From: CAYRTD01 sp964426915
GTDB lineage: Bacteria > Bacteroidota > Bacteroidia > Bacteroidales > GCA-2748055
Direction: 5' to 3'
Assembly: GCA_964426915.1 (NCBI GenBank)
Contig: CAYRTD010000198.1
Location: 1-5,802 of the forward strand
Length of the DNA stretch: 5,802 nucleotides
Below, piece by piece: positions 5,738 through 5,802 of the stretch. The first letter of the stretch is position 1; each line of letters opens with the position of its first letter. The notes under the pieces were generated by a model that made no database searches, had not been told where the DNA came from, and saw only the letters and a program-made list of their open reading frames with translations. The position numbers and the translations under genes are program-made.

Positions 5738-5802
5738 ATTTTTTAATTTTAGGTTACTTACAAATTGAAAGCATTCCTCTGTTTGCCCCACCCAAACCCT
5801 CC

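Overview
The window looks like a piece of a Bacteroidetes (Bacteroidota) chromosome. The evidence is A/T-rich spacers, starts without a Shine-Dalgarno sequence, a promoter box of the TAnnTTTG type, a GDP-fucose synthase with the internal insertion common in that phylum, and a Crp/Fnr regulator of a familiar Bacteroidetes type. The genus cannot be told from the sequence.

Four protein genes are well supported. All lie on the minus strand and read right to left: an FNR-like regulator (4909-5598), a membrane polyprenyl-phosphate sugar transferase (3078-4523), GDP-mannose 4,6-dehydratase gmd (1673-2806) and GDP-L-fucose synthase fcl (465-1568, possibly starting at 1655). The last two are the complete two-step route from GDP-mannose to GDP-L-fucose. 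The transferase is the enzyme type that puts the first sugar phosphate on undecaprenyl phosphate at the inner membrane. Together they suggest part of a locus for a fucose-containing exopolysaccharide, capsule or O-antigen. No glycosyltransferase, flippase or polymerase is visible, so the rest must lie elsewhere.

The regulator keeps all four cysteines that bind the oxygen-sensing [4Fe-4S] cluster in E. coli FNR (C-x2-C-x5-C near the N-terminus plus one in the middle). It is therefore probably an oxygen or redox sensor. It starts with GTG and has a good Bacteroidetes -7 box upstream. A 16-bp palindrome lies just downstream of that box. Its core resembles two sites in the spacer before the sugar transferase, which hints at shared regulation.

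Non-coding regions: 1-464 has no convincing gene but holds a perfect 29-bp inverted repeat around a 33-nt centre (11-101). 1569-1672 is a palindrome-rich gmd-fcl spacer. 2807-3077 is an A/T-rich spacer with a short hairpin. 4524-4908 holds a duplicated composite motif and a hairpin. 5599-5802 holds the regulator's promoter region and, near the right edge, a sequence resembling an insertion-sequence end.

No RNA gene, CRISPR array or complete mobile element was seen. Nothing here proves a new system. The strongest leads are the shared motif linking the FNR-like gene to the sugar transferase, and the long inverted repeat downstream of fcl.
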